Below, one piece after another: positions 19,758 to 28,353 of a DNA stretch of 64,000 nt. Each line of letters opens with the position of its first letter. Position 1 is the first letter of the stretch. The DNA comes from Alkanindiges hydrocarboniclasticus (lineage in GTDB: Bacteria; Pseudomonadota; Gammaproteobacteria; Pseudomonadales; Moraxellaceae). Where the stretch lies: positions 124,001 through 188,000 of the forward strand of contig NZ_MLCN01000008.1 of the NCBI RefSeq assembly GCF_001982605.1, in the 5' to 3' direction. The notes under the pieces were generated by a model, which saw only the letters and a list, made by a program, of their open reading frames with translations, was not told the origin of the DNA and searched no databases. A program made the translations under genes and the position numbers.

Positions 19758-20264
19758 ATGAAAGTGGGTAAAAATCTGTTGCCGTGGCTGTTGATTGCAA
19801 GCAGTGTGTTTATTGCATCAATCACCTATCAGCGGCAGGCAAGCCTTGACGCGGCCAATAGTGCAAGTCATGGCGCGGATAATCATGAAACAGATGCAGT
19901 GCAGCGCAAAGATGACAATACTGGCAAGCAGGGTACTGACAAGCACGGTGCAGGCAAATTATCTCCGGTACCTGTCCTAACCCGTTACCAGTGCGATAAC
20001 CAGCAGACTATTCAAGCCAGTTATTCTGACAGTAAAACACAGCCGTCCACCATTACCCTTCATATTAATGGCCAGCGTTACGAGCTATACAGCGTACCGT
20101 CGCAGGCTGGCAGCCTGTATGCCACCGAGCGGGGGATTAATCCAGAACAAGGCATGCGCTGGCATGTGCAGGGCTTAGAGGCAAGACTGGTTAGCATGAC
20201 ACTTGACCATACTGCCACACCTGATCAGGAACAGTTGCTAATGCGCTGCCAGCAGCCCGTATAA
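19758..20264 (+). CDS. Membrane-anchored MliC-like lysozyme-inhibitor domain protein
   Basis: Protein of 168 residues with an N-terminal signal anchor (LLPWLLIASSVFIASITY), a charged low-complexity linker (residues about 30-70), and a C-terminal beta domain of about 90 residues. The domain shows the MliC/PliC pattern: YQCDNQQTIQASY, then ITLHINGQRYELYSVPSQAGSLYATERG, then MRWHVQGLEARLVSM, with a second Cys at the end to pair with the first. MliC proteins inhibit c-type lysozyme in the periplasm. The classical lipobox Cys is missing, so it would be anchored by a helix instead. The assignment is by pattern only. Confidence 0.7.
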   Translation: MKVGKNLLPWLLIASSVFIASITYQRQASLDAANSASHGADNHETDAVQRKDDNTGKQGTDKHGAGKLSPVPVLTRYQCDNQQTIQASYSDSKTQPSTITLHINGQRYELYSVPSQAGSLYATERGINPEQGMRWHVQGLEARLVSMTLDHTATPDQEQLLMRCQQPV

Positions 20265-20416
20265 TTTAAGGTCTTTTCAATCGCAGCTGATTAAAACAGG
20301 TAATGCAAAAAGCTTGAGTTTTTTTACCGCTCATCCATGCTTATTCAACCGTTTTTTGTATACTAGCGGCACAAAAAGCCCAATTTCTCAAACTGACGAT
20401 AACAGGAAATGACATC

Positions 20417-21652
20417 ATGGCGGTTGGCGATCTTTCCATGCCCACAATGCATGACATTGCAGGCATCCGAATTGGTATTACTGAAAGCTATATTCGCTAC
20501 AAAAACCGCCGTGATCTGGTGGTGTTTGAAATTTGCGAAGGCGCGCAGGTAGCTGCTGTATTTACCAAAAATGCATTTTGTGCCGCCCCGGTACAACTGG
20601 CCCGCCATCATCTGGCCGTGGCTGCACCGCGTTATCTGGTGATTAATACCGGTAATGCCAATGCAGGTACTGGCTTGCAGGGAATGGAAACTGCGGCTGA
20701 AACCTGTCAGGCGCTGGCAAATCTAACCACTGCTGCTGCCCAGCCGGTTTCTGCCAATCAGGTATTGCCATTTTCAACCGGTGTCATTGGAGAGCAATTG
20801 CCAGTCGACCGCCTGATTGCCGGTTTGCCCCATGCTATTGCTGACTTAAAAGTGAATGGCTGGAATGAGGCAGCCAGTGGCATCATGACCACCGATACCC
20901 TGCCAAAAGGCGCTTCTGAAATCATTGAGGTTGAAGGCCAGCGCTATACCATTACCGGGATTAGCAAGGGCGCGGGCATGATTCGTCCCAACATGGCAAC
21001 CATGCTGGCATTTGTGGCCACCGATGCGCCTATTGCCAAGCCACTGGTTGAACAATTACTGAAAGCCGTAGTTGAGCAATCGTTTAACCGCATTACTATT
21101 GATGGGGATACTTCAACCAATGATGCTTGCGTGCTGGTGGCTACTGGCAAGGCGGGTGGTACATTGATCGAAAGCGCGCAGGATAGCCGCTATGAAGCGC
21201 TATTTACAGCCCTACAGCGCGTATTTACCCGGCTGGCACAGCTTATTGTCCGCGATGGTGAGGGTGCAACCAAGTTTATCAGCGTGCGCGTTGAGCAGGG
21301 CCTGAACAGTCAGGAGTGCTGTGATATTGCTTACAGTGTGGCGCATTCCCCACTCATCAAAACAGCCTTTTTTGCCTCAGACCCAAACTGGGGACGCATT
21401 CTGGCTGCTGTTGGCAAAGCAGGTGTACCAGAGCTGGATGTGTCCAAGATTCAGGTTTGGCTGGATGATGTGCAAATCTGCCGTGATGGCGGCGCAGCGC
21501 CAGACTACCGTGAGGAGCAGGGCGCACGCGTGATGCAGCAAGAAGAAATCACCATCCGCATTGCACTGGGCCGTGGTAGCGCAAGCGATACCGTATGGAC
21601 CTGTGATTTGTCCTATGATTACGTTAAGATCAATGCAGATTATCGCTCTTAG
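20417..21652 (+). CDS. argJ: Bifunctional ornithine acetyltransferase/N-acetylglutamate synthase
   Basis: Recycles the acetyl group from N-acetylornithine to glutamate in arginine synthesis. The 411-residue precursor cleaves itself. The conserved cleavage site is seen in [16 protein letters not shown], where Thr195 becomes the N-terminal nucleophile of the beta chain. [10 protein letters not shown] and [12 protein letters not shown] motifs are also present. AACAGGAAA precedes the ATG. A TATACT element at 20359-20364 is a likely -10, although no good -35 is seen. It is monocistronic with its own terminator. Confidence 0.96.
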   Translation: MAVGDLSMPTMHDIAGIRIGITESYIRYKNRRDLVVFEICEGAQVAAVFTKNAFCAAPVQLARHHLAVAAPRYLVINTGNANAGTGLQGMETAAETCQALANLTTAAAQPVSANQVLPFSTGVIGEQLPVDRLIAGLPHAIADLKVNGWNEAASGIMTTDTLPKGASEIIEVEGQRYTITGISKGAGMIRPNMATMLAFVATDAPIAKPLVEQLLKAVVEQSFNRITIDGDTSTNDACVLVATGKAGGTLIESAQDSRYEALFTALQRVFTRLAQLIVRDGEGATKFISVRVEQGLNSQECCDIAYSVAHSPLIKTAFFASDPNWGRILAAVGKAGVPELDVSKIQVWLDDVQICRDGGAAPDYREEQGARVMQQEEITIRIALGRGSASDTVWTCDLSYDYVKINADYRS

Positions 21653-21677
21653 TAATAGTTAAAATGCAAAGTGATGC

Positions 21678-21710
21678 AAAAAACGATCTCATAATGAGGT
21701 CGTTTTTTTT
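21678..21710 (+). terminator. argJ terminator
   Basis: The stem CGATCTC/GAGGTCG (one T-G wobble) with loop ATAAT is flanked by A-run and T-run sequences. It lies 25-57 bp past the argJ stop. Confidence 0.9.
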
Positions 21711-21852
21711 ATAACATTTTTATCCTAGGCTTAAAAAGATGAAAAATTAAGGATGCAAAACAAAGCGTGTTTAATACTAAACCACAATCAAAAAAAAGCA
21801 TTTTTCTGCTTCAATGGTTTTTATTTGATGCAGGCAAAGGAAGATAGTCACT

Positions 21853-22428
21853 ATGAGCCAAGTTAATAACCAGCAATCACAAAACGAAACTCGCCAATTT
21901 CCAGATTATGTCCCTGATGTCATTTTTAAAACCCGGGTGCGTGATGAAAGCATTGGCGGAGAAAACCCGTTTCGCTGGGAAGAAGTCAGCACCGATGATG
22001 TTTTTAAGGGCCGTAAGGTTATTGTGGTGGCATTGCCGGGCGCTTTTACACCGACCTGTTCCAGCACACATTTACCCGGCTATGAAGAAAAATATGAAGC
22101 ATTCAAGCAGCAGGGCATTGATGATATCTATTGCGTAGCCGTTAATGACGCCTTTGTTATGTACCAGTGGAGCAAAAAACTGGACGTTGAAAAAGTGAAA
22201 ATGCTACCTGATGGCAATGCTGACTTTACCAATGGCATGAACATGCTGGTGAAAAAAAATAATCTGGGCTTTGGTGACCGTTCATGGCGATATTCCATGC
22301 TGGTAGATAACAAGAAAATTATTAAAATCTTTGCTGAGCCTAATATGTCTGATAATTGTCCCAGTGATCCGTTTGAAGTATCTGATGCCCAAACCATGCT
22401 GGATTTTCTGGAACAGCAACAATCCTAA
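21853..22428 (+). CDS. Peroxiredoxin, Prx5/AhpE-type
   Basis: Glutathione/thioredoxin-dependent peroxidase of the Prx5 class, 191 residues. The peroxidatic Cys69 lies in ALPGAFTPTCSSTHLPGY, the diagnostic Prx5 motif. Further Prx5 signatures are VNDAFVMYQWSK and RSWRYSMLVDN. The N-terminal 20 residues are polar and not conserved in the family as I know it. It is cytosolic. It lies alone between argJ and nadA, is the second peroxiredoxin in the window, and differs in class from the 1-Cys enzyme at 15909. Confidence 0.93.
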   Translation: MSQVNNQQSQNETRQFPDYVPDVIFKTRVRDESIGGENPFRWEEVSTDDVFKGRKVIVVALPGAFTPTCSSTHLPGYEEKYEAFKQQGIDDIYCVAVNDAFVMYQWSKKLDVEKVKMLPDGNADFTNGMNMLVKKNNLGFGDRSWRYSMLVDNKKIIKIFAEPNMSDNCPSDPFEVSDAQTMLDFLEQQQS

Positions 22429-22691
22429 TATCAGGTTTTCAGTTTAATAATTGATAAAATTCTGGCGCAGGTTATTGCATTCATTGAGCTTGCGCCGGTT
22501 TCATGCTGAGTTCAGCCATAGCGTGTGATCATATTTTTTCACACCTCAAAAAAGCCGTGCTATTGAAATTGGTAAAATTTGCCCTATAAAAACAATATAA
22601 TCTGCTCGTATACTATGAGTCCTGCCACACTTTGATTAAAGCCAGTCCTGCCTGCTTTTACGGCCTGATGACTTTAGTTTGAAGCCAGCCA

Positions 22692-23789
22692 ATGTTACAT
22701 ACTGCACAAGAGATCTTCACGTCCATGACAGAAACCATCCTGATTGAAAATGATGCCAAAGCACTGGTGCAGGAGCATTTGGATCGTTTGGGACAGCCCA
22801 AGGAAATTCAGTTCACCAATGTTGAGAAACAGGCGCTATATGATGAAATTGCAGCTGAATTAAAACAGCGCAATGCGGTACTGGTTGCCCATTATTACTG
22901 TGATCCTGAAATTCAGGCGCTGGCTGAAGCAACGGGTGGTTGTGTTTCCGACTCACTGGAAATGGCCCGCTTTGGCCGTGATCATCCGGCCACTACCCTG
23001 ATGGTGGCAGGCGTCAAGTTTATGGGAGAAACTTCCAAGATTCTCTCCCCCGAAAAAACCGTGCTCATGCCAACGCTGGAAGCCACCTGTTCACTGGACC
23101 TGGGTTGCCCAGTGGATGAATTCAGTGCCTTTTGCGACCAGCATCCCGACCATACCGTGGTGGTGTATGCCAATACATCGGCGGCCGTTAAAGCGCGTGC
23201 AGACTGGGTAGTGACCTCAAGCTGTGCAGTTGAGATTATTGAACATCTGGACAGTCTGGGCGAAAAAATTATCTGGGCACCCGATCAGCATCTGGGTCGT
23301 TATATCCAGAAAAAAACCGGAGCAGATATGCTGCTATGGGATGGCGCCTGCATTGTGCATGAAGAATTTCGTGCACGGGGCATTGCACAAATGAAGGCCT
23401 TGTATCCCGATGCTGCGGTGCTGGTGCATCCAGAATCACCAGAATCTGTGGTGGCCATAGCCGATGCCGTAGGTAGCACCAGCCAGCTGATTAAGGCCGC
23501 GCAAACCTTGCCACATCAAACCATGATTGTGGCTACGGATCGCGGTATTTTTTATAAAATGCAGCAGGCTGCGCCTGGCAAAACCCTGATCGAAGCACCA
23601 ACCGCAGGCGAGGGAGCCACATGTCGTTCCTGTGCGCATTGCCCATGGATGGCCATGAATGGACTGGACAATATTTTGCATGTTTTAAAGACTGGCGATC
23701 AGGAAATTTTTGTTGATCCGGCGCTGGCACAACGCGCCAAAATGCCATTAGATCGCATGCTAAACTTTACTGCGAACTTAAAGCGCTGA
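22692..23789 (+). CDS. nadA: Quinolinate synthase
   Basis: Iron-sulfur enzyme that condenses iminoaspartate with DHAP to quinolinate in de novo NAD synthesis. The three cluster Cys are recognisable: [23 protein letters not shown], and the C-terminal [15 protein letters not shown]. The product is 365 residues from ATG 22692. The internal ATG 22725 (354 residues, [10 protein letters not shown]) is equally plausible, because neither has a strong Shine-Dalgarno. A TATAAT box at 22596-22601 could be the -10. No nadB or nadC is nearby. Confidence 0.95.
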   Translation: MLHTAQEIFTSMTETILIENDAKALVQEHLDRLGQPKEIQFTNVEKQALYDEIAAELKQRNAVLVAHYYCDPEIQALAEATGGCVSDSLEMARFGRDHPATTLMVAGVKFMGETSKILSPEKTVLMPTLEATCSLDLGCPVDEFSAFCDQHPDHTVVVYANTSAAVKARADWVVTSSCAVEIIEHLDSLGEKIIWAPDQHLGRYIQKKTGADMLLWDGACIVHEEFRARGIAQMKALYPDAAVLVHPESPESVVAIADAVGSTSQLIKAAQTLPHQTMIVATDRGIFYKMQQAAPGKTLIEAPTAGEGATCRSCAHCPWMAMNGLDNILHVLKTGDQEIFVDPALAQRAKMPLDRMLNFTANLKR

Positions 23790-23867
23790 AAAAAACTGCA
23801 ATATCAGTTGTTTTGGTGGATAAATAAACGGTTGATGTATTAAAACGTATTTTTTTAAATACAGGTG

Positions 23868-23896
23868 TTGACGAGTGACGCGCTCACGCCTAGAAT
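23868..23896 (+). promoter_or_regulatory. Promoter of the tRNA operon
   Basis: TTGACG (23868-23873), a 17-bp spacer and TAGAAT (23891-23896) give a near-consensus sigma70 promoter 45 bp before tRNA-Pro. The GC-rich stretch after the -10 (GCACACCGTACCGC) resembles a stringent discriminator region. Confidence 0.8.
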
Positions 23897-23940
23897 GCAC
23901 ACCGTACCGCACACAGTGTGGTACAAAAAGCTGAGATGAT

Positions 23941-24017
<77 letters not shown>

Positions 24018-24085
24018 GTTAATCGGCGGTTTATTGTAGTGCAGCCGCGTGATAACCTAAACACTAGATTAGGATCAGCAATCAT

Positions 24086-24162
24086 GCGCCTGTAGCTCAG
24101 TTGGATAGAGCACCCGCCTTCTAAGCGGGTGGTCACAGGTTCGAATCCTGTCAGGCGCGCCA
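24086..24162 (+). tRNA. tRNA-Arg (UCU)
   Basis: A 77-nt cloverleaf with acceptor stem GCGCCTG/CAGGCGC, anticodon loop CTTCTAA giving TCT, T-loop GGTTCGAATCC, and encoded CCA. It is the second gene of the cluster. Confidence 0.97.
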
Positions 24163-24210
24163 CATAATGCCGCCAATCATCAAAATAATGCATCCCCTGC
24201 ATTGTCTATG

Positions 24211-24286
24211 GTGGCTATAGCTCAGTTGGTAGAGCCCCGGGTTGTGATCTCGGTTGTCGTGGGTTCGAGTCCCATTAGCCACCCCA
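24211..24286 (+). tRNA. tRNA-His (GUG), integration target
   Basis: Acceptor stem GTGGCTA/TAGCCAC with the histidine-specific extra G-1 at 24210 opposite C73. The anticodon loop TTGTGAT gives GTG, and CCA is encoded. Its last 24 nt lie inside the 27-bp repeat that recurs at 35756-35782, so the gene serves as the attachment site of the phage-derived element. The intact tRNA is kept on the integrase side. Confidence 0.97.
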
Positions 24287-24289
24287 TTT
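24263..24289 (+). repeat. attL (27-bp direct repeat in tRNA-His)
   Basis: The 27-bp core starts GTTCGAGTCCCATTAGCC and ends CCATTT. It covers the T-arm 3' half and acceptor end of tRNA-His and is identical to 35756-35782. The flanks differ (GGG before, TAT after), which defines its limits. Confidence 0.95.
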
Positions 24290-24300
24290 TATATTCCGTA

Positions 24301-24412
24301 ATCGTCCGCTAAAGTCCATAAAAGCCTTTAAAATAAAGGCATTCAACAAAATAATCTTCCGTTATCTTCCGCCATAGTCCGCTGGCTTCCATTGGTTTTT
24401 GTAGCACCTGTT
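24301..24412. repeat. Short repeats between attL and integrase
   Basis: Three copies of ATC[GT]TCCG lie at 24301, 24354 and 24364. A TGTAGCACCTGTT word at 24400-24412 recurs exactly at 35683-35695, close to the other attachment site. Such repeated words inside both att ends are the expected form of arm-type integrase or excisionase sites. The role is inferred from position. Confidence 0.5.
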
Positions 24413-24464
24413 GTAGCATTTTATTCACCAAATTTTTGGTGCTAAATAAAAGGTGCTATATAAA

Positions 24465-25679
24465 ATGCCAAAGATCGTTAAACCCTTATCTGACGCGGAA
24501 ATCAGGCGAGCCAAGCCTCAGAATAAAGACTATAAATTACCTGATGGTATGGGCCTATCTGTACTGGTGGATACCAAGGGTAATAAATACTGGCGCTTTA
24601 ACTATCCCAAACCATATACCAAGAAACGCAGCACTTTAGGCTGGGGCAGTTATCCTGATGTCACTTTAGCCGATGCACGCGAAAAGCGCGAAATTGCCTT
24701 GAAGCTACTGGAGCAAAACATTGACCCGGTGGACTATAAGAAAACTGAAGCGGATAGTAACTCAGAGCTGGCCAAAAATACATTTAAACATATTGCCCTG
24801 GAGTGGCTAGATCGGCAGGATAATTATGCAGATGCTACCCGTGCCAAAAGTATATATCTTCTTGAGTGTGCTTTTGCGCTGATCGGTGATAAGCCTATAG
24901 CCAAAATTACACCTCTGGAAGTTCTAAGCGTATGCCGGGTTGAGGAACAAAAGGGCCTGCTGGAAAAAGCTTCAAAAATTAAATCTAAGTGCGCCCAGGT
25001 ATTCCGGTATGCAGTGGCCACTGGCCGTTGTGAGCGAGATCCAACGGTAGACCTGCGTGGTGCACTCAAAACACCTAAAACCAAGCACCACGCTGCTGTG
25101 ATTGAGCCGGAACGGGTAGGTGAGCTGCTGAAGGATATTGACCAGTACAAAGGCCACATGATCACTCAGGCTGCCTTAAAAATCGCTCCATTAACATTTG
25201 TTCGCCCTGGTGAGCTTCGGTCAGCCAAATGGAGTGACATTGACCTTGATAAGAAACTGTGGACGTATACGCCACGTAAAACGCAAAATTCCACCGCAGT
25301 AGATCACATTGTGCCGTTGTCCACTCAAGCCGTGGCCGTGCTGAAAGACCTCAAAACACTAACTGGCCAAAGTGAGTATGTGTTCCCGTCCACCTTTTCC
25401 TTTCAAAAGTGTATGTCAGAAAATACAGTAAATCTGGCATTGCGCCGTATGGGTTGGTCTGGTGAGGAAATGTGTGGTCATGGATTCCGTGCAATGGCCC
25501 GGACAATACTGGAAGAAGTTTTGGAATACCCGATTGAAATTATTGAGCAGCAGCTGGCGCATAGGGTAAAGGATGTGCATGGCCGGGCATATAACCGAAC
25601 CAAGCACTTGGCCAAACGTACAGAAATGTTACAGCGGTGGGCTGATTACTTAGATGAATTAAAGCAGAAATCAATTTGA
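24465..25679 (+). CDS. int: Tyrosine integrase (P4-like, DUF4102 N-terminus)
   Basis: Site-specific recombinase of 404 residues. The N-terminal DUF4102 domain (LSDAEIRRAKPQNKDYKLPDGMGLSVLV), a SAM-like core-binding domain, and a C-terminal catalytic domain are present. Catalytic residues are seen in FVRPGELRSAKW (Arg), HGFRAM (His-x2-Arg), LAHRVKDVHGRAYNR (His and Tyr nucleophile). ATG 24465 is chosen over an upstream GTG (24453) since AAAGGTG precedes it. It sits next to the tRNA-His attachment site. It looks intact, so excision could still be possible if the AlpA-type factor works. Confidence 0.95.
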   Translation: MPKIVKPLSDAEIRRAKPQNKDYKLPDGMGLSVLVDTKGNKYWRFNYPKPYTKKRSTLGWGSYPDVTLADAREKREIALKLLEQNIDPVDYKKTEADSNSELAKNTFKHIALEWLDRQDNYADATRAKSIYLLECAFALIGDKPIAKITPLEVLSVCRVEEQKGLLEKASKIKSKCAQVFRYAVATGRCERDPTVDLRGALKTPKTKHHAAVIEPERVGELLKDIDQYKGHMITQAALKIAPLTFVRPGELRSAKWSDIDLDKKLWTYTPRKTQNSTAVDHIVPLSTQAVAVLKDLKTLTGQSEYVFPSTFSFQKCMSENTVNLALRRMGWSGEEMCGHGFRAMARTILEEVLEYPIEIIEQQLAHRVKDVHGRAYNRTKHLAKRTEMLQRWADYLDELKQKSI

Positions 25680-25688
25680 TTTCTGCTT
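25662..25688. terminator. Palindrome covering both int and alpA stops
   Basis: A 13-bp perfect inverted repeat (AAGCAGAAATCAA/TTGATTTCTGCTT) with a one-base centre. The integrase stop (25677-25679) and the stop of the convergent AlpA gene (25671-25673) both lie within it. It probably ends transcription in both directions, although T-runs are short. Confidence 0.6.
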
Positions 25689-25898
25689 AATATCAGGCTC
25701 TGGGTGTTCAGCATTTTTAATCTGCTTTTGCTGCCATGCAGTAATATCAGATTCTAGCCAGCCTACTGCACGGCCACCCAGCTGGTAATTTTTAGGAAAA
25801 TCGCCAGTTTCCATATCATCATAAATTTTTGATTTCTTAATGCCACAGCGTTCAATGACATCAGGCAACCTCAGATATTTAAGCGCTACTGCTCCCAT
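25671..25898 (-). CDS. AlpA-family regulator/excisionase
   Basis: Small DNA-binding protein of 75 residues with the AlpA/Xis-like winged helix pattern: LRLPDVIERCGIKKSKIYDDMETGDFPKNYQLGGRAVGWLESDITAWQ. AlpA proteins activate integrase expression or assist excision in P4-like elements. The start is placed at 25898 (MGAVALKY) because AGGTG lies 7 bases upstream; the frame is open to 25934. It converges with and overlaps the integrase by 9 bp. Confidence 0.88.
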   Translation of the reverse strand: MGAVALKYLRLPDVIERCGIKKSKIYDDMETGDFPKNYQLGGRAVGWLESDITAWQQKQIKNAEHPEPDIKQKSN

Positions 25899-25916
25899 AG
25901 TTCTACACCTCATATT

Positions 25917-25945
25917 AAAAAGATGCCCCGCCATAGCAGGGCGGG
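25917..25945 (-). terminator. Terminator after the truncated leftward phage gene
   Basis: On the minus strand a CCCGCC/GGCGGG stem with a 7-nt loop is followed by a T-run (forward A917-A921). It ends a leftward transcript that came from the now truncated gene at 25950. Confidence 0.8.
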
Positions 25946-25949
25946 ATTA

Positions 25950-26258
25950 TTAAAACGGAATTGGATCATCCAGGTTGGGCCGGACAGCTGGAGCAGGGTC
26001 CTTGGTCGGGTATTTGACCAGCTTGTCGTGTTGCGCTGCGAGCTGGTTTTTAATGATCCGGAAATCATGCTCGGTGTAGCCTTCCTCACCATGGCCAACA
26101 TTAAAAACATAGTTTTTGATGTCAGTAAGATCGTGCACGGACTTGGTGGCCAGAATGTCCTTGAGCACAGACTGAAGCGGTTTGAATCCTTGTGACTGGC
26201 CATGCTGCTGGTTAGGGAAGCGCGAGAAATGTTTAAACAGCGCTGTGCTGAAGAAAAT
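25950..26258 (-). pseudogene. 5'-truncated phage gene with SSB-like acidic tail
   Basis: An open frame of about 102 codons without a proper start: the upstream stop is at 26259-26261, and the only candidates are ATT at the very beginning or GTG at 26168, which lacks a ribosome binding site. It ends in LDDPIPF, resembling the acidic DDDIPF tip of single-strand-binding proteins. It is followed by a good terminator. I read it as the last gene of an early leftward operon whose front was lost when the immunity/replication region was deleted. The function is not identified. Confidence 0.55.
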
Positions 26259-26351
26259 TTAAGTGATTATCACATTTACGAATTACAGCAAACCGCCATT
26301 GTTGCAGTCAAGCGTCAATTACAGGGTGATGATCAGCATGCCAACTATTAA
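26202..26351 (+). CDS. Small phage ORF (49 aa)
   Basis: A 49-codon ORF too short for standard gene finding: it contains REAREMFKQRCAEENLSDYHI and ELQQTAIVAVKRQL. The internal ATG at 26229 has AGGGAAG about 10 bases upstream and may be the true start. It overlaps the next gene (26338) by 14 bp, the tight packing usual in phage operons. The function is unknown. It begins right at the presumed deletion junction, so its front may be altered. Confidence 0.5.
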   Translation: MLLVREAREMFKQRCAEENLSDYHIYELQQTAIVAVKRQLQGDDQHANY

Positions 26352-26532
26352 GAAATCTACCTTTGATGAAGCCATGCGCATCCTTACTTATTTTGATAAT
26401 GCAGCAAAATATGATGATCAAGATGATAACCCTGACGGGTGGGATGATGCCTGCATGCTTGATAGTTGCCGGTACTTACTACGTCAGATCAAAAAAGATG
26501 TAAATGCGAAAAATCAGGGGTTAGATAATTGA
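26338..26532 (+). CDS. Small acidic phage protein
   Basis: A 64-residue acidic protein starting MPTIKKSTFDEAM, with a run KYDDQDDNPDGWDDACMLDSCRYLLRQ. I start it at 26338, because the longer frame from 26263 would overlap the previous ORF heavily. It has overlapping ends with both neighbours, consistent with a phage operon. No family is recognised. Confidence 0.6.
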   Translation: MPTIKKSTFDEAMRILTYFDNAAKYDDQDDNPDGWDDACMLDSCRYLLRQIKKDVNAKNQGLDN

Positions 26533-26537
26533 CAAGT

Positions 26538-26942
26538 ATGTCTGTGGAGGAATACCGCCGACGCTTTGGCCAACCAGTTAAAGCAGGTGCAGCAGTTAAG
26601 CTGGCAAAGCCATCCAAGTACAAAAGCCAGAAAATAGAAATTGATGGCCATACCTTTGATTCAAAAAAAGAGGGTAAGCACTATCAGGGTCTAAAACTAC
26701 TGGAGCGTACTGGCCAGATTCAAGATTTGCAGCTTCAAGTGGTATTTGTTTTGGTGGATTCAGTGGTACTAGATGGCCGAAAAAAACCAGCCATGCGTTA
26801 TATCGCTGATTTTGTTTATTTTAAGGGTGGACTAAAAATCGTTGAGGATGTGAAAAGTAAGGCCACGCGACGTTTGCCAGCATACAGGCAAAAGAAACAT
26901 TTAATGGCATCAGTTCACGGCATTGAGATCAGGGAAGTTTAA
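26538..26942 (+). CDS. DUF1064 phage endonuclease-like protein
   Basis: Protein of 134 residues of the DUF1064 family found in phage NinB/Q regions. It shows KYKSQKIEIDGHTFDSKKEGKHY and YIADFVYFKGGLKIVEDVKS, which fit a PD-(D/E)xK/Vsr-like nuclease core with E..D..VEDVK. It probably acts on branched or phage DNA (family-level inference). ATG 26538 lies just after the previous stop; a TTG at 26529 with an AGGGG element is an alternative start. Confidence 0.85.
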   Translation: MSVEEYRRRFGQPVKAGAAVKLAKPSKYKSQKIEIDGHTFDSKKEGKHYQGLKLLERTGQIQDLQLQVVFVLVDSVVLDGRKKPAMRYIADFVYFKGGLKIVEDVKSKATRRLPAYRQKKHLMASVHGIEIREV

Positions 26943-26954
26943 GGGGTAATTATT

Positions 26955-27596
26955 ATGGTAGTAGCAGTAGAGCGTTTTGATTTTATCGAGTTTTTACGGT
27001 TGGCCATTGCTGATACTGAAGGCAATCCACGCAGTAAAATTACAAGGTCAGTGGTACTGGGTGAGCTGGGCCTGTTATCAGACTGGCCAAAAATGTGGGC
27101 AGGCCTTTTAGTTACCCATGTGGAGCGTGAGCGCATTGCCGTGATTACACCATCACAGCGCCAGCATATCGATATGATCAGTCGTTATGATTTTTACTAT
27201 GAATGGAAACGCCGCATAGCTGATAAGCCAGGTACTGTTGAAATTAAACAGGGTGCGATTAAGTCAGGTGACTTTTACCGCATCAGAAACCATATTGCCG
27301 GTGTGATTGAAAAAATCATGATTAAAAATGGTTTTCAGCCCAATCACTGTAACGGCACCGTGATCAAGGTGGCCAAGCAGCTGGCCGAGCTGGTGTTGAT
27401 GAGCCATTTATTCGGGAAAGGCATGTGCGCCCATTGCAGTGGCATCGGCAAGCATGAAGTTTATGAGAGTGGCGAGTCAGCCGGCATTACCAAGTGCACG
27501 CGCTGTAATGGCACAGGCAAGATCCCGTACACCATTAATGAGAAACTAAAATTAATGGGTCTTAGCGCTATGCATAAATCCAACTATCGGCGTTGA
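26955..27596 (+). CDS. Q-like antitermination protein with DnaJ-type zinc knuckles
   Basis: Protein of 213 residues. The C-terminal third carries two CxxCxGxG knuckles (CAHCSGIG and CTRCNGTG) about 27 residues apart, as in phage antiterminator Q families and DnaJ. A Q role fits the location: it is the last early gene before a terminator (27805-27826), after which the small terminase and late genes follow. It would bind the late promoter region and let RNA polymerase pass the terminator. AAGGGG precedes the ATG. The specific family is not certain. Confidence 0.6.
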   Translation: MVVAVERFDFIEFLRLAIADTEGNPRSKITRSVVLGELGLLSDWPKMWAGLLVTHVERERIAVITPSQRQHIDMISRYDFYYEWKRRIADKPGTVEIKQGAIKSGDFYRIRNHIAGVIEKIMIKNGFQPNHCNGTVIKVAKQLAELVLMSHLFGKGMCAHCSGIGKHEVYESGESAGITKCTRCNGTGKIPYTINEKLKLMGLSAMHKSNYRR

Positions 27597-27615
27597 GCGT
27601 GACGAGGAAGGCGAG

Positions 27616-27807
27616 ATGATTACCAGTAATGTCACTGGCCTGCCTAAGCATCGTTTGGTCAATCATAACGTGGAAGAATTTTTTGATACGGTCAAGCGCT
27701 GGGGTGCAAGCAACGACACCAAGCGGCTGGCCAACATTGCCAACACTGCACCGTTTGTGCCGGATGCTGAAGTGGAGCGAGGCTGCGGGGCCTATGTAAT
27801 CAAGTGA
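27616..27807 (+). CDS. Small phage protein (63 aa)
   Basis: A 63-residue protein, MITSNVTGLPKHRLVNHNVEEFF..., with a good ribosome binding site (AGGAAGGCGAG before ATG). Its stop codon lies inside the stem of the terminator at 27805. No known domain. It sits between the Q-like gene and terminase. Confidence 0.6.
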   Translation: MITSNVTGLPKHRLVNHNVEEFFDTVKRWGASNDTKRLANIANTAPFVPDAEVERGCGAYVIK

Positions 27808-27826
27808 GCTTAGGCTCATTTTTTTT
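27805..27826 (+). terminator. Terminator before the late operon (tR'-like)
   Basis: The stem TGAGC/GCTCA with loop TTAG is followed by eight Ts. It lies directly after the Q-like antiterminator module and before the terminase genes, the place of a Q-dependent late terminator in lambdoid phages. Confidence 0.8.
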
Positions 27827-27864
27827 GCCCGTTTTGTTTGACGTAGTATGACAAAGGGGGATTT

Positions 27865-28353
27865 ATGGCCACACTTAGGGAGCCAATAAAAATATTTATT
27901 GTTCAGTCACTTGCCTGTATGTACACCCCACAACAAGTGGCTGATGCTGTCAAACAAGAATATGGTATTGAAATTGATCGCCGTCAGTGCGCTGCATACG
28001 ACCCGACTAAGCCAGCTGGTAAGAATTTAAGTAAGAAACTGGCCGACCTATTCCATAAGACCCGGCAGGAATTTCGGGAAAATATTATAGACATTCCGCT
28101 GGCCAACAAGGCATATCGCTTGCGTGAATTGCAGGATATGTACGACAGCGCAGGCAAAAACAAGGTTGTTAGGCAGAGCCTCATAAAACAGGCCTTTCAG
28201 GAAACAGACGGACGGGTGACGCGGCAGGAAATTACGGGTGCGGGTGGTGGACCTATTCAGCAGGAGGCAGCAAAACCACAGTACACACCTGAGGAACTGG
28301 CCAACCTCTCTACTGATGAACTATCAAGGCTTTGCTTGGACGGTAAAATATGA
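27865..28353 (+). CDS. Small terminase subunit-like protein (DUF2280)
   Basis: Protein of 162 residues of the DUF2280 type, which occupies the small-terminase slot in many Pseudomonas and Acinetobacter phages. The N-terminal helix-turn-helix-like part (YTPQQVADAVKQEYGIEIDRRQCAAYDP) would bind the packaging site, and the tail reads PEELANLSTDELSRL. Its end overlaps the next gene by 4 bp (ATGA). It looks intact although its large-subunit partner is broken. Confidence 0.82.
   Translation: MATLREPIKIFIVQSLACMYTPQQVADAVKQEYGIEIDRRQCAAYDPTKPAGKNLSKKLADLFHKTRQEFRENIIDIPLANKAYRLRELQDMYDSAGKNKVVRQSLIKQAFQETDGRVTRQEITGAGGGPIQQEAAKPQYTPEELANLSTDELSRLCLDGKI

Noticed and set aside
25923-26195. A 90-codon plus-strand ORF between alpA and the small phage genes
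   Set aside because: It lies opposite the leftward remnant ending in LDDPIPF, which has its own terminator and more protein-like sequence. The plus frame is probably a shadow.
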